From contig JAITVH010000049.1 in the NCBI GenBank assembly GCA_031285905.1, positions 1-55,157 on the forward strand: 55,157 nucleotides of DNA. Direction: 5' to 3'. Below, in pieces: positions 1-13,609 of this stretch. Numbering within the stretch: position 1 is the first letter of the stretch; each line of letters starts with the position of its first letter. A program made the position numbers and the translations under genes. Origin of the DNA: Prevotella sp. (lineage in GTDB: Bacteria > Bacteroidota > Bacteroidia > Bacteroidales > Dysgonomonadaceae). Below the pieces are notes generated by a model. That model had not been told where the DNA came from. It did not search any database and was given only the letters and a program-made list of their open reading frames with translations.

Positions 1-105
1 ATAATAACCGCAAATAACATTATTCTCGCCATAAACCGAGCGTAACTTAATACTCAACTCAGAACCAATCTGCCCTGTGCTTCCAATTATCAAGATATTT
101 TTCAT
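1..105 (-). CDS. NAD-dependent epimerase/threonine dehydrogenase-like protein, N-terminus only
   Basis: Reading leftwards from an ATG at 103-105, the frame stays open to the window edge for 35 codons. It starts MKNILIIGSTGQIGSEL, a Rossmann nucleotide-binding motif (GxxGxxG) at residues 8-14. The next residues (ELSIKLRSVYGENNVI) resemble the short-chain-type L-threonine 3-dehydrogenases of Bacteroidota, which oxidise threonine to 2-amino-3-oxobutyrate with NAD. The catalytic region lies outside the window, so another extended-SDR epimerase is possible. A TATTTTTG box on the minus strand (216-223) could be its own promoter. Confidence 0.6.
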   Translation of the reverse strand, partial: MKNILIIGSTGQIGSELSIKLRSVYGENNVICGYY

Positions 106-168
106 TGTCCTCGTTATTCTATTCTTTGTTTTTTAAGTAGTGTGTTTCAATCTGATGTTTATAAAAGA

Positions 169-264
169 AGCCGGTCATATCAATCTGCAAAAAATTACCT
201 CTCCCTATTAACCAACAAAAATATACTCATTTTTGTTAAAAAACAGAATTAATATTGACCGGCT
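169..264 (-). other. Widely spaced inverted repeat between GH97 gene and epimerase gene
   Basis: AGCCGGTCA (169-177) and TGACCGGCT (256-264) are perfect 9-base inverted copies separated by 78 bases. On the minus strand the second arm is followed by CTTCTTTT, so RNA reading through from the GH97 gene could form a long-looped terminator-like structure. The TATTTTTG box lies inside the loop. The function is unproven. Confidence 0.3.
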
Positions 265-309
265 GTCTAAATCTGAATAAAATATCAACTGTTAAGCGCT
301 ATTTATTAT

Positions 310-2316
310 TTAATGTTTACTGATTTTTATAACATATCCTCCTCCGGATGCCATAGATATTGGCAGCTTTCTGTCGGCTGGTATGTCAATTATTTCTTTT
401 TTATAATCGCGAGCCGCCCTATTTGCATTTGTCCCATCACGATAAACTTCTCCTTTGTAATTCCCTTCTCCAAGGAAAGAAAGATCAAGCGTTAACTTAC
501 GGGCATCCCAGTTTGTCATGGCTCCCACATACCACTCATTACCTTTTTGACGGGCAATGGATATATATTTTGCCACTTCACCGTCCAAAGATATAGTATT
601 ATCCCACACTGTTGGTACTGTGGCAATAAAACTTGTGCATTCTTCTTCTTCCATATAATTGGAAGGGCTGTCGCAAAGCATATTCAGAGGCGATTCGAAT
701 ATGATATATTCTGCCAGTTGACGGCAGCGTGTGCCCTGGCTCATTGGCTCACCATATACAGACCGGTAATTGTTTTTTGTGGCATTGCGCATCGCTCCCT
801 GTGTATAGTCGAGAGGCCCCGCTACCTGGCGGATAAACGGAATGGTTACATCATACGTCACTTGGTCAAGTGTTGTTGCAGCCCATTTCATTTGTTCCAA
901 TCCGTTCACCCCTTCATAATTGATCACGTTAGGATAAGTGCGGTGTAGACCTGTCGGTTTGTAAGTACCATGGAAATCCATCAACAATTTATACTTTGCT
1001 CCCATCCGGGCAGCCCGGTGATCGAAGTCAACCATTATCTGGTCATCGCGGTTCATAAAGTCAACTTTGAATCCTTTAACACCCATTTCGCTGTAATGCT
1101 TACACACTTTCTCCATATCTCTGTCAAAGGCCCAGTATCCGGCCCAAAGGATTATGTCTACATTTTTGCTCTTTCCATAGCTGATAAGTTCTTCCAGATT
1201 AATCTCAGGGACTACCTGAAATAAGTCGGCCTGCTTATTCACTGCCCAGCCTTCATCCAGAATAACATACTCGATCCCGTATTTAGATGCAAAATCGATA
1301 TAGTATTTATATGTCTCATTGTTTACCCCTGTTTTGAAGTCTACATTGTATAGGTTCCAGTAGTTCCACCATTCCCAGGCTACTTTACCCGGTTTTACCC
1401 ATGAATAATCACCTTGTGAAGGAGCAGCCAGTTTAAATATCATATCATTATCTGCCAGTTCCGAGTCTTTCTCAGAAATGATGATGGTGCGCCAGGGGAA
1501 GTTTGTCCCTTTTTCATATTTGGCAAGATAAAGTTCGCGGGTTTGAGCTATCATTTCCAGTTCATTGTGTCCCCCTTGTTTGAGATCTTTAGGACGAGGT
1601 GCAAAAACACCTTTCAGAGTATTACCCGTTTCTCCGGGATATAGGAACATTCCCGGATAATCAAGCAGATCGGCTTCGGTGATACACATCTTCTTTCCAT
1701 TAGCACCCTCTACTAATAGTGGAGTGATAGCCAGTCGTTTCTTGTTCCATTCCGACAGGCTGATATGGTGATATGGTTGTTCGAATGAATTATGATATTG
1801 TTTGTCTAAAGGTGTATCCTCAGACGTATTGGTATAGGCTACAAATACTTTGTTGTCAGCAGGAAAATTAAATTGTGCCTGTTCACTTTCTACTTCAAAT
1901 GGTTTCTTCGATGTGGATACAAAACGGTAAGCAATACCATCGTTATACGCTCTGAAAATTACATTGTAATCACCTTTAAATCTCAAAGTAAGTTCATTAT
2001 AGTTATCTATAACCTGTTTCTTTTTATAAACAGGGGATTCTATAACCTGATCGGAAGAATTAGTGAATGAACCTGAAAGTTTAGGGGATATCCCGAATGT
2101 ATTGCCTCCAGTAAGAGTCATCGAAATAGGTGATTTATCCAACAGCAAATCGCCGCCATGGCTGATACTGTATTCAATTGTTTTTCCAACAGAAACATCA
2201 GTCACAATTTTCCCATCAGGTGATTTCAGCGTAAATTGCTTTTGGGCAGATAATACAGCCGGGGCAAGTAACAACACACTGGATATAATTATATATATAA
2301 AATTGCCAGTTTTCAT
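310..2316 (-). CDS. Glycoside hydrolase family 97, retaining (alpha-galactosidase-like) type
   Basis: This 668-residue protein has a Sec signal peptide (about residues 1-24, ending LSAQ), an N-terminal beta-sandwich, a central TIM barrel and a short C-terminal beta domain, the usual GH97 architecture and length. GH97 contains inverting alpha-glucosidases such as SusB and retaining alpha-galactosidases. The barrel motif GVKGFKVDFMNRDDQ places an Asp (D419) where retaining members carry their nucleophile, and E468 in INYEGVNGLEQ is the likely acid/base. A retaining alpha-galactosidase-type enzyme of the periplasm is therefore inferred; SusB-type enzymes have Gly at the D419 position. It lies downstream of the WG-repeat gene with 73 bases between. 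Substrate is inferred only. Confidence 0.88.
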   Translation of the reverse strand: MKTGNFIYIIISSVLLLAPAVLSAQKQFTLKSPDGKIVTDVSVGKTIEYSISHGGDLLLDKSPISMTLTGGNTFGISPKLSGSFTNSSDQVIESPVYKKKQVIDNYNELTLRFKGDYNVIFRAYNDGIAYRFVSTSKKPFEVESEQAQFNFPADNKVFVAYTNTSEDTPLDKQYHNSFEQPYHHISLSEWNKKRLAITPLLVEGANGKKMCITEADLLDYPGMFLYPGETGNTLKGVFAPRPKDLKQGGHNELEMIAQTRELYLAKYEKGTNFPWRTIIISEKDSELADNDMIFKLAAPSQGDYSWVKPGKVAWEWWNYWNLYNVDFKTGVNNETYKYYIDFASKYGIEYVILDEGWAVNKQADLFQVVPEINLEELISYGKSKNVDIILWAGYWAFDRDMEKVCKHYSEMGVKGFKVDFMNRDDQIMVDFDHRAARMGAKYKLLMDFHGTYKPTGLHRTYPNVINYEGVNGLEQMKWAATTLDQVTYDVTIPFIRQVAGPLDYTQGAMRNATKNNYRSVYGEPMSQGTRCRQLAEYIIFESPLNMLCDSPSNYMEEEECTSFIATVPTVWDNTISLDGEVAKYISIARQKGNEWYVGAMTNWDARKLTLDLSFLGEGNYKGEVYRDGTNANRAARDYKKEIIDIPADRKLPISMASGGGYVIKISKH

Positions 2317-2389
2317 AGATTATTATTTTTTATATCAAACTTTCTTTTAAATTCAATTTTAATTAAAACATTTCAGAGTATAGCTGCTA

Positions 2390-3646
2390 CTAATAAGCTG
2401 TTAAAGAGTCTTTCAGCAAAAAACCACTGTCGAAATCTACGACTAATCGGTTCTCTTTAAAAAAACCAAGTTTCTTATATTTATATAATATGCCTTTTTC
2501 AGTAAACAGATAAGGCTTTCCGTTATAGATCACTTCCGAATATCTTCCTATTTCATCTGCCAGAGTTTTGTTCTTAGGACTAAATCCATTATATCCAAGC
2601 TGTTTACCTGCTTTATTAAATATAGGATTGCATAAAATGCCATTGCCGCTTACATATCCATATTTATCTCCTAATTGGCTACGATAAAATTTGATTTTTC
2701 CTGATCCGTATGGATCAAATTCTATTTTGTCATACTTCGCCGGAATTGTTTCTTTTCCTTGCTTATTAATAAACCCTACTTTATTATCTATATGAACTTC
2801 TGCTAAATCAAGGAACAGCGAGTCATAATATCCTCCACGTCCGAAAACAAATAGACGATCATACTTGAAAGTAGCTACTTCTCTGTTTAAGGAATCGATC
2901 AGACCCCATTTCCCGTCTTTACAAACCCGTATGATATCTCTTTCAGGTTTCATTATTGTATCATATATTAAAGGAATTATCTCCTTATTTTTTTTATCTA
3001 TATATCCCCACCGTTTATCACGAGCAACCTTAGCTATACCATCTTTAAAAGGAAAAGCATAATCATATATTGGTGCTATAACAATGCTGTCTTCCCGGTT
3101 AGCATACCCCCATTTTCTACCGATTTGTATCGCATATAGTCCTTCTTTTACATTCTTATTGTAATGAGAAAAAGATCGTTGATACTCGTTATTAATAGAA
3201 CCTCCTGCTCCAAGTGGAATTATTATTCCATAGTGCTCATCCCATTTATAAATTAGCAACTTTTCTTCTTTATCTTTACCTATTCGTAACCTATCTATAT
3301 TATTTATGACGAGAATAGGAGGTAAATAGATTCGTATATTGGTAAGATATATTTCGAAAAAATTCTTTTTGGTCTTTCCTTTTATGTGAATCTTCTTACA
3401 ACCTCCAGTATCAGTATATGATATTATCAGAGAGTCTTTTCCCCTGAACTCAACATCAACAATATCTATATCCATCTCATTATCATATATATTAAAAATT
3501 CGCTCCCAATAAGCTTCCTCATCAAAATATCTTCCATTCAATTGTGAGAAGTCATCAATTGGCATAAAATTTTCAGTTGCCAACCGTTTCCCATGGCATG
3601 ATGGCAAGAAAAAAAGGATCAATATATATGCATATATTATTTTCAT
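2390..3646 (-). CDS. WG-repeat lipoprotein
   Basis: The 418-residue product begins with a lipoprotein signal whose lipobox is LPSC (lipidated C17). From about residue 165 it carries at least four WG (KWG-type) repeats, recognisable as GRKWGYANREDSIVIAPIYD, KRWGYIDKKNKEIIPLIYD, GKWGLIDSLNREVATFKYD and KVGFINKQGKETIPAKYD, spaced about 40-50 residues apart. A weaker unit around SQLGDKYGYVSGNG follows. Such repeats are thought to form beta-hairpin-rich binding scaffolds; no enzymatic residues are visible. It is probably anchored in the outer or inner membrane facing the periplasm. A dispersed promoter-like repeat lies 60 bases upstream. No partner or ligand can be read from the sequence. Confidence 0.85.
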   Translation of the reverse strand: MKIIYAYILILFFLPSCHGKRLATENFMPIDDFSQLNGRYFDEEAYWERIFNIYDNEMDIDIVDVEFRGKDSLIISYTDTGGCKKIHIKGKTKKNFFEIYLTNIRIYLPPILVINNIDRLRIGKDKEEKLLIYKWDEHYGIIIPLGAGGSINNEYQRSFSHYNKNVKEGLYAIQIGRKWGYANREDSIVIAPIYDYAFPFKDGIAKVARDKRWGYIDKKNKEIIPLIYDTIMKPERDIIRVCKDGKWGLIDSLNREVATFKYDRLFVFGRGGYYDSLFLDLAEVHIDNKVGFINKQGKETIPAKYDKIEFDPYGSGKIKFYRSQLGDKYGYVSGNGILCNPIFNKAGKQLGYNGFSPKNKTLADEIGRYSEVIYNGKPYLFTEKGILYKYKKLGFFKENRLVVDFDSGFLLKDSLTAY

Positions 3647-3706
3647 AGGATTAATTCCTCTAATATAACGTGTTTATAGTTGAGTCCATTTGTATATTTA
3701 AAAAAC

Positions 3707-3734
3707 ATTTTAACTAAAAGGTAACAAAGGTTAC
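3707..3734 (-). repeat. Promoter-like dispersed repeat, copy A
   Basis: Plus-strand sequence ATTTTAACTAAAAGGTAAC followed by AAAGGTTAC. On the minus strand it reads towards the WG-repeat gene, whose ATG is 60 bases further on. It matches copies B (18497-18524), C (18641-18668) and D (25239-25258). A separate TATCTTTG box lies just upstream on the minus strand at 3752-3759. Confidence 0.6.
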
Positions 3735-3838
3735 ACTTTTTTACTTTTTATCAAAGATACTCTTTTTAGTTTTTTCTTTTTTATCTTCCCTCCCACTATT
3801 CTCGAAAGGGAAGATCTATCTATAGATAAATTTTTATT

Positions 3839-7453
<3,615 letters not shown>

Positions 7454-7484
7454 TTAAGTGTATGCTTATTTTTATCTGAAAATA

Positions 7485-8879
7485 TTATTGTGCAAATTTC
7501 AAACCATCGAGTTTATTCCATCCGCCACGTGTGAAATCAGGGATTTCTACAGGAGCCGAATTATTGTCCAGAGAAAGTTCTGTAAGAGGAACCAAACAGC
7601 ACCATTCTGCCAGGTCATATACATCCATGTCCAGAGGAAGGCCGTTTTGCATACAGTAGATCATGCGATAGAACATTACATAGTCCATACCTCCGTGGCC
7701 ACCTACAGTTTTTGCTTTTTCCTCAATGTCTTTAACAATTGGATGTCTGTATTTCTCCATTAATGCATCTTTTACTTCTTTAGGCAGGAAGCTATGTGCA
7801 TTCAGATTCTCATGGTTGCCTGCCACCTCAGGATCAATTTCAGCTTTATCCAAAGCATAGCCTTCCGATGGATATTTATTAGCGAATCCTTTAGTCCCTG
7901 TCAACTGATACATACGGCTGTATGGGCGTGGAGATGTTACATTATGCTCGATCAATATTGATTTCCCTTTTTCTGTGCTTATCAGCGTGCTGGTATGGTC
8001 ACCTGCTCTGAAGTCTGTTACATCTTCACCCATTTGTTCTTTCAGGTATGCAGGATTACCGATTGCTTTTGTATCTACCGATACCAGATAGTTCATCTTA
8101 TCTCCGCGATGTATATTCATTGCCTGACATACAGGGCCTAAGCCATGTGTAGGATATGGATCGCCGCGATGTGTGCGGTTCCAGTCCATACGCCAGTTGT
8201 TCCAGTATGATTTCCAGTATGGTTGAAGTCCGTGTATGTATGCACCCTCACCATGGATAACTTCTCCAAGCAGTCCTTGTTGAACCATATTCAGGGTAGT
8301 CAATTCAAAGAAATCATATACACAGTTTTCAAGCATCATACAGTGTTTACGAGTCTTTTCAGATGCATTGATCAAATCCCATATCTCTTCCATAGTCATA
8401 GCAGCAGGAACTTCTATAGCCACATGTTTGCCATCATTCATCGCTTTTAATGCTATTTCAGCATGACTTTTCCAGTCTGTAGATATAACAACAAGGTCTA
8501 CATTAGGAAGCTCTGTTACCTGACGCCAGACAGCAGTGTCCCCGGAAAATCCCTGAGCTTTGGGAAAACCTTTGTCTTCCAGTCTCTTATTCGCTTTTTC
8601 TACGTTCTTTTCCAGTATGTCGCAGATAGCAACTATTTCAACACCCGGGATATTCATTGCGCTGTTTAGATGAGTAGGCCCGCGCATACCCATGCCGATA
8701 AAGGCTACACGTACAGTCGGGATGGGATCTGTAGCCAGACTTAACACATCTGTTTGTCCTGACGGTCTCTCAGGTACAACAGCTTTAATGATACGTGATT
8801 CTTCTTTAGGTGCCTGAGTATTACACCCGATGAGAATTAGACAGGCAATCAATACTGATGCAATTTTTTTCATAATCAA
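7485..8879 (-). CDS. GH109-type Gfo/Idh/MocA glycosidase (alpha-N-acetylgalactosaminidase-like) lipoprotein
   Basis: The 464-residue product has a lipoprotein signal (LIGC, C19; a second ATG two codons in is equally possible). Residues about 55-180 are a Rossmann NAD-binding domain (VRVAFIGMGMRGPTHL, then EVPAA), followed by the Gfo/Idh/MocA C-terminal domain. The segment WRMDWNRTHRGDPYPTHGLGP is characteristic of GH109, whose members use tightly bound NAD to cleave alpha-N-acetylgalactosamine by a redox/elimination mechanism; H245 in PTHGLGP is a candidate catalytic residue. The alternative is a general sugar oxidoreductase of the same superfamily, but that signature favours GH109. It is the first gene of a minus-strand pair with the GH2 beta-galactosidase. 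Confidence 0.82.
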   Translation of the reverse strand: MIMKKIASVLIACLILIGCNTQAPKEESRIIKAVVPERPSGQTDVLSLATDPIPTVRVAFIGMGMRGPTHLNSAMNIPGVEIVAICDILEKNVEKANKRLEDKGFPKAQGFSGDTAVWRQVTELPNVDLVVISTDWKSHAEIALKAMNDGKHVAIEVPAAMTMEEIWDLINASEKTRKHCMMLENCVYDFFELTTLNMVQQGLLGEVIHGEGAYIHGLQPYWKSYWNNWRMDWNRTHRGDPYPTHGLGPVCQAMNIHRGDKMNYLVSVDTKAIGNPAYLKEQMGEDVTDFRAGDHTSTLISTEKGKSILIEHNVTSPRPYSRMYQLTGTKGFANKYPSEGYALDKAEIDPEVAGNHENLNAHSFLPKEVKDALMEKYRHPIVKDIEEKAKTVGGHGGMDYVMFYRMIYCMQNGLPLDMDVYDLAEWCCLVPLTELSLDNNSAPVEIPDFTRGGWNKLDGLKFAQ

Positions 8880-9198
8880 TAGAAGTTTGAATTTTATTGT
8901 TTTTCAGATTCTTTAAAGTTTACAGCGATATTATGTTTCAAGGATCAACAAGCTTCGTCAAAAGCTACACACATTTACTATTTACGGCGTTAGTTATCTA
9001 AGACATATGCAAAGAAACTTAAATATTTTTTACAAATGTAAAAGAATTATTTATTCGGCGTCTCTATATTTTGTTAATTAACATATAGAATTTTTATTTT
9101 AGACGAAACAGGAAATAAATATTCTGCTTTATATAATTTTTTTATCTTTGTCTCTTTAAGTTTTTTGTACTGAAATCATTATAAAATAAGAAACTGTT
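8880..9198. promoter_or_regulatory. mutS: Divergent control region between GH109-type gene and mutS
   Basis: This 319-base AT-rich gap has no ORF. On the plus strand TATCTTTG at 9143-9150 matches the Bacteroides -7 consensus TAnnTTTG, about 49 bases before the mutS start. On the minus strand TACATTTG (9040 down to 9033) matches the same box about 150 bases upstream of the GH109-type gene. Neither has a clear TTTG -33 element at the usual distance. Nothing else stands out. Confidence 0.5.
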
Positions 9199-11811
9199 GT
9201 GTCGAAAAAAATAGCGGAAACCCCTTTAATGAAGCAGTATTTCGAAATCAAGGATAAGCATCCTGATGCGATATTGCTATTCCGGGTGGGCGATTTCTAT
9301 GAGACATTTTCGCAGGATGCTATCGATGCGGCAGAGATATTAGGTATAACCCTCACCCGCAGGGGGAACGGAACGGCTTCATTTGTCGAACTGGCCGGAT
9401 TTCCTCATCATGCTCTGGATACATATCTACCCAAACTGGTACGGGCCGGCAGAAGGGTTGCCATTTGCGATCAACTGGAAGATCCTAAGCAGACAAAGAC
9501 ATTAGTTAAAAGAGGGATTACAGAGCTGGTAACTCCGGGTGTATCCATCAATGACAATATACTGAACCACAAGGAGAATAACTTTCTTTGCGCCATTCAT
9601 TTTGCGAAAGGTATTTGCGGTATCTCGCTTTTAGATATATCTACAGGAGAATATCTGGTTGCCGAAGGTACGAAAGAATACGTTGATAAACTGCTTACAA
9701 ACTTCTCCCCGAAAGAAGTATTGATAGACCGCAGCAAAAAGAAGACATTTGAAGAATATTTTGGAAACAGGTATTTCGTTTTCGAACTGGATGACTGGCT
9801 CTTTACGGAAGAGACTTCAAGGAGCCGTTTGTTAAAACATTTTGAAACAAGAAATCTTAAAGGATTCGGAGTGGAGCATTTAACGAATGGAGTTATTGCT
9901 GCCGGAGTTATTCTTCACTATCTCGATCTTACCCAACATACACAAATCGGACATATATCTTCCCTATCTCGTATCGAGGAGGATAAATATGTACGTCTCG
10001 ATAAATTTACAGTTCGCAGTCTCGAACTTATATCTACTATGAACGAGGGAGGCAAAAGCCTGCTGGATATATTGGATAAGACTGTTTCTCCGATGGGCGC
10101 GCGTATGCTTCGCCGATGGATTGTATTTCCGTTGAAAGATGCCAAGCCGATTAACAGCCGTTTGTCTGTTGTCGAGTATTTATTTAAAGACCTCGAACTA
10201 AAGAATACGCTGGAAGAGCAGTTGTCTCTGATTGGAGACTTGGAACGCATTATATCGAAAGTAGCTGTAAACAGGATAACCCCTAGGGAGGTTGTACAGT
10301 TAAAAGTTGCCCTAAAGGCTATCGAGCCTATCCGAAATGTATTTCTGGCATCGAATGAACCCAGCCTCAGAGAAATTGGCGAAAAGCTAAATCCATGTCC
10401 GGTGATAAGGGATAGGATAGAAAAGGAAATACAACCCGATCCTCCGGCTTTGATCAACAAAGGGAATGTGATTAAAAGAGGAGTCAATACTGATCTGGAC
10501 GAACTGAGAGACATTGCTTATTCAGGAAAAGATTACTTAATGAAAATCCAACAACGAGAAACTGAAGCAACAGGCATATCGTCCCTGAAGATAAGTTTCA
10601 ATAATGTTTTCGGATATTACATCGAAGTAAGGAATACACATAAAGATAAAGTTCCTGTTGAATGGATAAGGAAACAGACTTTGGTGAATGCAGAAAGGTA
10701 TATTACGCAAGAGTTAAAAGAATATGAAGAAAAGATTTTAGGAGCTGAAGAGAAGATCCTGGCCCTCGAATCTAACATTTTTAATGACTTGGTTTATAGT
10801 CTTGTGGAATATATTCCTACAATACAGTTGAATGCGAATCTTATTGCTCAGATTGACTGTTTGTTATCTTTTGCCAAAGCAGCTAAAGAAAACAAGTATA
10901 TCCGTCCTGATATCAATGATACTTTGACACTGAAAATAAAGAATGGACGACACCCCGTGATTGAAAAACAACTGCCTCCAGGGGAATCGTATATAGCGAA
11001 TGATGTACTCTTGGATAGTGACAAGCAACAGATTATCGTAATCACAGGGCCCAATATGGCCGGTAAGTCGGCTTTGCTTCGCCAAACGGCACTCATAACC
11101 CTAATGTCGCAAATCGGAAGTTTTGTCCCTGCCGAATCGGCTCAAGTCGGTTTGGTAGATAAAATATTTACACGAGTAGGTGCTTCGGATAATATATCAC
11201 TCGGCGAATCTACATTTATGGTAGAAATGAATGAGGCATCAGATATTCTGAACAACCTTTCGCCAAGAAGCCTTGTCTTATTTGATGAACTTGGGCGTGG
11301 AACCAGTACCTATGATGGTATTTCCATTGCATGGGCTATTGTCGAATATATTCATGAACATCCAAAGGCAAAGGCTAAAACTTTGTTTGCAACGCATTAC
11401 CATGAACTGAACGAGATGGAAAAATCGTTCAAACGGATAAAGAATTTTAATGTATCAGTTAAGGAGATTGACAATAAAGTAATATTCTTGCGGAAACTTG
11501 TTCCGGGCGGCAGTGAACATAGTTTTGGTATTCATGTGGCAAAAATGGCCGGTATGCCGCAAAGTATTGTCAAGCGCGCCAATAAAATACTGGAACAACT
11601 GGAATCTGACAGCCGCAAACAAGGAATCTCCAAGCCTATAAGCGATATACAGGACAACAGGGAAGGATATCAATTGAGCTTTTTCCAGTTGGATGATCCG
11701 GTACTAAGTCAGGTAAGGGATGAAATAAAAACGCTGGATGTCAATAATCTGACACCGATTGAGGCTTTAAATAAACTGAATGAAATAAAGAAAATCGTTT
11801 CGGGAAAATAG
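9199..11811 (+). CDS. mutS: DNA mismatch repair protein MutS
   Basis: The protein has 870 residues, the normal MutS length. The mismatch-reading motif F-x-E is seen in VGDFYETF (F33, E35) of domain I. Connector, lever and clamp domains follow, then the ABC-type ATPase with Walker A GPNMAGKS (617-624) and Walker B with D696/E697 ([14 protein letters not shown]). The C-terminal tail resembles the beta-clamp/tetramer region ([11 protein letters not shown]). It recognises mismatches and small loops and recruits MutL. Translation starts at GTG 9199, since the next residues [17 protein letters not shown] align with the family N-terminus. The next gene starts 13 bases after the stop. Confidence 0.98.
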   Translation: MSKKIAETPLMKQYFEIKDKHPDAILLFRVGDFYETFSQDAIDAAEILGITLTRRGNGTASFVELAGFPHHALDTYLPKLVRAGRRVAICDQLEDPKQTKTLVKRGITELVTPGVSINDNILNHKENNFLCAIHFAKGICGISLLDISTGEYLVAEGTKEYVDKLLTNFSPKEVLIDRSKKKTFEEYFGNRYFVFELDDWLFTEETSRSRLLKHFETRNLKGFGVEHLTNGVIAAGVILHYLDLTQHTQIGHISSLSRIEEDKYVRLDKFTVRSLELISTMNEGGKSLLDILDKTVSPMGARMLRRWIVFPLKDAKPINSRLSVVEYLFKDLELKNTLEEQLSLIGDLERIISKVAVNRITPREVVQLKVALKAIEPIRNVFLASNEPSLREIGEKLNPCPVIRDRIEKEIQPDPPALINKGNVIKRGVNTDLDELRDIAYSGKDYLMKIQQRETEATGISSLKISFNNVFGYYIEVRNTHKDKVPVEWIRKQTLVNAERYITQELKEYEEKILGAEEKILALESNIFNDLVYSLVEYIPTIQLNANLIAQIDCLLSFAKAAKENKYIRPDINDTLTLKIKNGRHPVIEKQLPPGESYIANDVLLDSDKQQIIVITGPNMAGKSALLRQTALITLMSQIGSFVPAESAQVGLVDKIFTRVGASDNISLGESTFMVEMNEASDILNNLSPRSLVLFDELGRGTSTYDGISIAWAIVEYIHEHPKAKAKTLFATHYHELNEMEKSFKRIKNFNVSVKEIDNKVIFLRKLVPGGSEHSFGIHVAKMAGMPQSIVKRANKILEQLESDSRKQGISKPISDIQDNREGYQLSFFQLDDPVLSQVRDEIKTLDVNNLTPIEALNKLNEIKKIVSGK

Positions 11812-11824
11812 TATTAACAAAATT

Positions 11825-13525
11825 ATGCTGGGCATTATTATTTTTTGGGTATTTCTGATTCTTACCTTTTTATGTTGGGGTAATATTCTTACTTTTTTTT
11901 GGAATAAGGCTCTTAAAAGGAATGATAAATTTGATTTTTTTGATACATTCTGGATGGGGTTATGCGTTGTTGGGGTATTAGCAATGTTTATATCCATATT
12001 TTATCCTTTAAATTTTAATATATTATTATTATTTACTGCGATCACTCTTTTTTACTGGCTTTATAATAGAAAAGGATTTATCTCATTATGTAAAAAAGGA
12101 GGGTTGGAATTTAAAAAATTATCTGTTCAAACAAAGGTTTCGTTAATCTTTGTAATACTTATAATTGTATTATGGGCTATTATCTACCCCCGTGGTTCTG
12201 ATACCGGATTATATCATTTACAAACAATGGTATGGGCAGAAAAATTTGCTGTAGTTCCTGGTCTTGGCAACTTGCATGGTAGATTAGCTTTTAACCCTTC
12301 ATCTCTTGTCCTATCTACATTATTTAGCTATCATCCGAATTATTTCCCGGTTTTTTATCCTATTAACAGCCTTTGCTTTTTTATTTTCTTCATCTGGTTG
12401 TTTTTTACCTTAGAAAAGTATCATATCTTTATCCGATATCTGCTTGTAATTGGATTATTTGTTTTTATTGTTAGTGCATATGGAACTTTGATATCTAGTG
12501 TCTCTACAGATATGTTGCCCAATATAATAATATGTTATCTTTTGTTACGGAGCATAATAGATAAACATTATTTTTCGAAAATTTTACCAATAGTAACAAT
12601 CTCGGTATTTTGCATAACAGCCAAACTATCGGCTATAGCTATAACCCTGCTTGCCCTCTATATAGTAATTCAGCAAGTAAGACAAAAGAATTATAAGGTA
12701 ATATGGGCTATTATTTTTCTGTCAATTATTACCATTCTTCCCTGGTGCATAAGAAATATTATTCAATCGGGATATTTGATTTATCCTTTCCCTTCAATAG
12801 ATATCTTCTCTTTCGACTGGAAAATTCCGATAGATTCTGTTCAAGCAGAAAAAGATTCGATCTATAATTGGGGAAAAGTAAGAATGCATAATGAAATGGT
12901 TAGTCAGATGTCTTTTGCAGAATGGTTTCCTATCTGGTTCAATAATTTGAATAAATATAATCTTGGAATTTTTTTAGCAGCTTTGATTTCTCCATTTATT
13001 ATTTTGCTTAATTTAAAAAAGTTGAAAAAGCAACCAATAATATTTTTCACATATTGTATTGCTGTAATTGGCGTAATATCTTGTTTTTTCTCAGCTCCTG
13101 ATATACGATTTGGCTGGGGTTTTTTTATAATGGCGGGCTTTATACCTCTACTGCTATTGAATTATAAGTTTTTGGATAAACGTTTCCTTATAAATATTCC
13201 CATCTTGCTTTTCTTTGTCTTTTTTATACTTCATTTCTCTTCTAATTACTGTCAGATGATGAGGGAGCAAGTAATGATAGGCAAACCATATTTATTATTG
13301 TATAAACCTCAGAGATATGACTATCTAAAAATGTTGGAAAATCCTACTTTTTCGACAGTAAGTGTTGGAAATCAGGAAATATATTATCCTTCCACAGCTG
13401 AACAGTTATGTTATGATGCATGTTTCCCTTGTACAATAGAAGACAGATTAGAAATGACAAAGGGAAAACTTGAAATGCGAGGTAAAACATTACAAGATGG
13501 TTTTAGAATAAGAGATTTTAAATAA
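11825..13525 (+). CDS. Polytopic inner-membrane protein, LIC_10190/GT-C-like
   Basis: The 566-residue protein is strongly hydrophobic with roughly a dozen predicted membrane segments from residue 1 to about 470 and a soluble C-terminal tail of about 90 residues rich in Tyr and Cys. The first large outer loop holds YPRGSDTGLYHLQTMVWA followed by VPGLGNLHGRLAFNPSS, a signature I associate with LIC_10190-family membrane proteins, which resemble GT-C glycosyltransferases. A lipid-linked-sugar-dependent transferase is a reasonable guess; the Asp in GSDTGLYH could be catalytic. It sits 13 bases after mutS and upstream of envelope-related genes. Function is not established by the sequence. Confidence 0.6.
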   Translation: MLGIIIFWVFLILTFLCWGNILTFFWNKALKRNDKFDFFDTFWMGLCVVGVLAMFISIFYPLNFNILLLFTAITLFYWLYNRKGFISLCKKGGLEFKKLSVQTKVSLIFVILIIVLWAIIYPRGSDTGLYHLQTMVWAEKFAVVPGLGNLHGRLAFNPSSLVLSTLFSYHPNYFPVFYPINSLCFFIFFIWLFFTLEKYHIFIRYLLVIGLFVFIVSAYGTLISSVSTDMLPNIIICYLLLRSIIDKHYFSKILPIVTISVFCITAKLSAIAITLLALYIVIQQVRQKNYKVIWAIIFLSIITILPWCIRNIIQSGYLIYPFPSIDIFSFDWKIPIDSVQAEKDSIYNWGKVRMHNEMVSQMSFAEWFPIWFNNLNKYNLGIFLAALISPFIILLNLKKLKKQPIIFFTYCIAVIGVISCFFSAPDIRFGWGFFIMAGFIPLLLLNYKFLDKRFLINIPILLFFVFFILHFSSNYCQMMREQVMIGKPYLLLYKPQRYDYLKMLENPTFSTVSVGNQEIYYPSTAEQLCYDACFPCTIEDRLEMTKGKLEMRGKTLQDGFRIRDFK

Positions 13526-13609
13526 ATATAATAAGATAAAGAAAATCTTTTGCTGGACAAAGATATAACATACAATAACTTATTCTTAATATTTGATGAA
13601 TTACACAAA

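Noticed and set aside
360..2350. Plus-strand ORFs of 60-130 codons opposite the GH97 gene
   Set aside because: They run antisense to a strong conserved coding sequence and show no domain, signal or start context.
9199..9201. GTG start of mutS as an error
   Set aside because: GTG is a normal start, and the following residues fit the family N-terminus with no better ATG.
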